Positions 62,423 through 64,000 of a DNA stretch of 64,000 nucleotides are shown piece by piece. Within the stretch, counting starts at the first letter, position 1. Each line of letters starts with the position of its first letter. The notes under the pieces are model-generated. The model had not been told where the DNA came from and searched no databases. It worked only from the letters and a program-made list of their open reading frames with translations. The position numbers were made by a program, and so were the translations under genes. Source of the DNA: Paraspadella gotoi (Eukaryota; Chaetognatha); NCBI GenBank assembly GCA_051294375.1, contig CM119267.1, positions 9,387,709 through 9,451,708 of the forward strand, given 5' to 3'.

Positions 62423-63779
62423 ATGGCTACAGCTGGGTCCTCCCGTAATTTTTACACGAATAAAAACGTTTGCCCTCATCACCCCGATGCCCATTTGGTC
62501 GAAGACTATCGGGCCGGTGATATGATATGTTCCGAGTGTGGCCTCGTCGTCGGCGATCGCGTCATTGACGTCGGTTCCGAGTGGCGCACCTTTTCCGCTA
62601 ATGACAAAAACAATAAAGCGACGGACAACTCGCGCGTTGGCGGACCCGAGAATCCCCTGCTGGAGAATGACCTTTCTACAGTCATGACAATGCCGACCGG
62701 ACAGGCGGCTTACAACGAAGACGGCTCCCTTCGTTACCACCACAGGTCTCATTAATTTGTAATTGGTTATTGATAAAAATTTATGTGGCCTTATTAATGT
62801 TTATTGAAATTTATGTATATTAGGCGACAAATATCTTCGTCCGATCGAACTCTCATCAACGCCTTTCGCGAAATTCGTCAAATGGCAGATCGCCTCAATC
62901 TCCCACAGATGATTCCTGACAGAGCAAACACGTTGTACAAACAAGTCCACGATACTAAGACCATGAAAGGAAAAAGCGGAGATGCGATTGCCAGCGCCTG
63001 CCTCTACATCGCTTGCCGCCAGGAGGCCGTTCCGAGAACCTTCAAAGAGATATGCGCCGTTTCCAAAGTCTCTAAAAAGGACATCGGGAAGTGCTTCAAG
63101 CAAATCGTCAGAACTTTGGAGACGAGCATGGAATTGATTAAGTCGGGCGATTTCATGTCGCGCTTTTGTTCCAATTTGGGACTCTCGCAGACAGTTCAGA
63201 AAGTAATAAATTACATCATACACAAAATTACAAGATAATGCAAAAATACAAAAATAATTTTCTCTAAAAACGGTTTTTAGTGAAATGCTGTTAAATTAAT
63301 AGGCTTTGAGTTTGACCTTACTTGACACGAAGCATTAAATTTCGTCTTAAGTACTAAAATTTGCATTTCGACTTTTAATATGATAGACATTTTAATGAAG
63401 GATGACTAAATAAATTTTTCACCGATTAGGCCAGCATTCATATCGCTACCAAAGCCGTCGATCTCGATCTTGTACCTGGAAGAAGTCCGATTTCAGTCGC
63501 TGCTGCGGCGATTTATATGGCCTGTTCGGTGAGTTGTACAATGTACAATGTACATACGTTTTTGATTTAGAAAAGTTTGGTCTACTCATTGTTCAACGTT
63601 CATTAATTTTTTACTAGGCTTCCAAGGAAAAGAAAACTCAAAAAGAGATCGGCGACATCGCCGGAGTGGCTGAAGTGACGATAAAGCAAGCTTACAAACT
63701 TATGCTTCCGAGAGCGAAGGACTTGTTTCCAGATTCATTTCCATTCGATACTCCCATCGAACATTTACCTTCTAATTAA
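62423..63779 (+). CDS. GTF2B: Transcription initiation factor IIB
   Basis: General factor that binds TBP-TATA and positions RNA polymerase II. Exons 62423-62745, 62824-63202, 63430-63528 and 63618-63779; 320 residues (human 316). N-terminal zinc ribbon CPHH ... CSECGL, B-finger/linker ([21 protein letters not shown]), then two cyclin folds: [69 protein letters not shown], and [40 protein letters not shown]. The end is [10 protein letters not shown]. The ATG follows an acceptor AG directly (TTTCTCAAAG|ATG), so the mRNA needs a leader spliced from elsewhere. Confidence 0.97.
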
Positions 63780-64000
63780 ACATTTAGTCTCTTTTTTTGT
63801 ATAAAAGTCACTCAATTTTTATTTTGATCTTAATGTTGCTTGTTCAAAATTCCCTTGGGTGGCGTTAATATCTAATGCTTTTGTTATGCCGCGAGAGAAT
63901 TTATTTCGAAATATTCGTTTTTCTTCAGTCCTTAGTTTAGTTTTCGATTAAAACTGTCTGAGCCTATACCCAACTTAACTTTTATATTTGGTGATCATGG
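63780..64000. other. TFIIB 3' flank
   Basis: AT-rich sequence after the TFIIB stop. No AATAAA within 220 nt and no further gene seen. Confidence 0.6.

Overview
The window is nuclear DNA of an animal, very probably an invertebrate. Genes are split by many introns, from 80 nt to almost 5 kb. Several proteins are diagnostic of animals: calcineurin A, an ankyrin TRP channel, the TFIIB and DAD1 core proteins, a calexcitin/SCP-type EF-hand protein, and the sialic acid enzymes NANS and CMAS. Coding exons are GC-richer than the AT-rich, microsatellite-laden introns and spacers; GA/CT, GAAA and poly-purine tracts are everywhere. I cannot place the phylum from sequence alone.

Left part (1-19 kb): two consecutive enzymes of sialic acid metabolism lie head to head. 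CMAS (CMP-sialic acid synthetase) is on the minus strand, with eight exons recognised between 13233 and 2137 and its last exons beyond the left edge. NANS (sialic acid synthase) is on the plus strand, with eight exons from 16314 to 18892 and a complete 374-residue product. About 3.1 kb separates the two starts. CMAS introns hold an inverted-repeat element with an 11-bp target duplication, a tRNA-like repeat candidate and copies of a dispersed AT-rich repeat.

Middle (19-44 kb): mostly repeats and gene fragments I could not name. These are a Gly/Tyr/Pro-rich terminal exon and a 28-nt microexon (minus), a plus-strand pair of exons at 23.7-24.2 kb, and a 2.1-kb AT-rich block with perfect 16-bp inverted repeats, itself between two tRNA-like direct repeats. 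A secreted histidine-rich protein (30871-32977, plus) follows. On the minus strand, a complete calcineurin A gene (38591-40551) sits inside an intron of an unrecognised gene (exons 40961-41146, 38136-38244, 37602-38064). The calcineurin gene carries a one-base deletion in its second exon.

Right part (44-64 kb), all plus strand: a TATA promoter leads, through a long first intron, to a calexcitin-like EF-hand gene with duplicated mutually exclusive exons at both ends (52-nt first coding exons, 108-nt last exons). Then come a Tctex1-domain dynein light chain, a TPR protein ending in a CaaX motif, an intronless ankyrin TRP channel only 135 nt downstream, DAD1, and TFIIB 155 nt after DAD1. In several of these genes a 3' splice-site AG abuts or shortly precedes the start codon.

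Themes: CMAS and NANS act in one pathway and may share control. Calcineurin, the EF-hand protein and the TRP channel are all calcium-related, but nothing shows that they work together. Two GC-AG introns with the same donor hexamer, and single-base losses at homopolymers in two places, suggest checking the assembly before calling anything a pseudogene.
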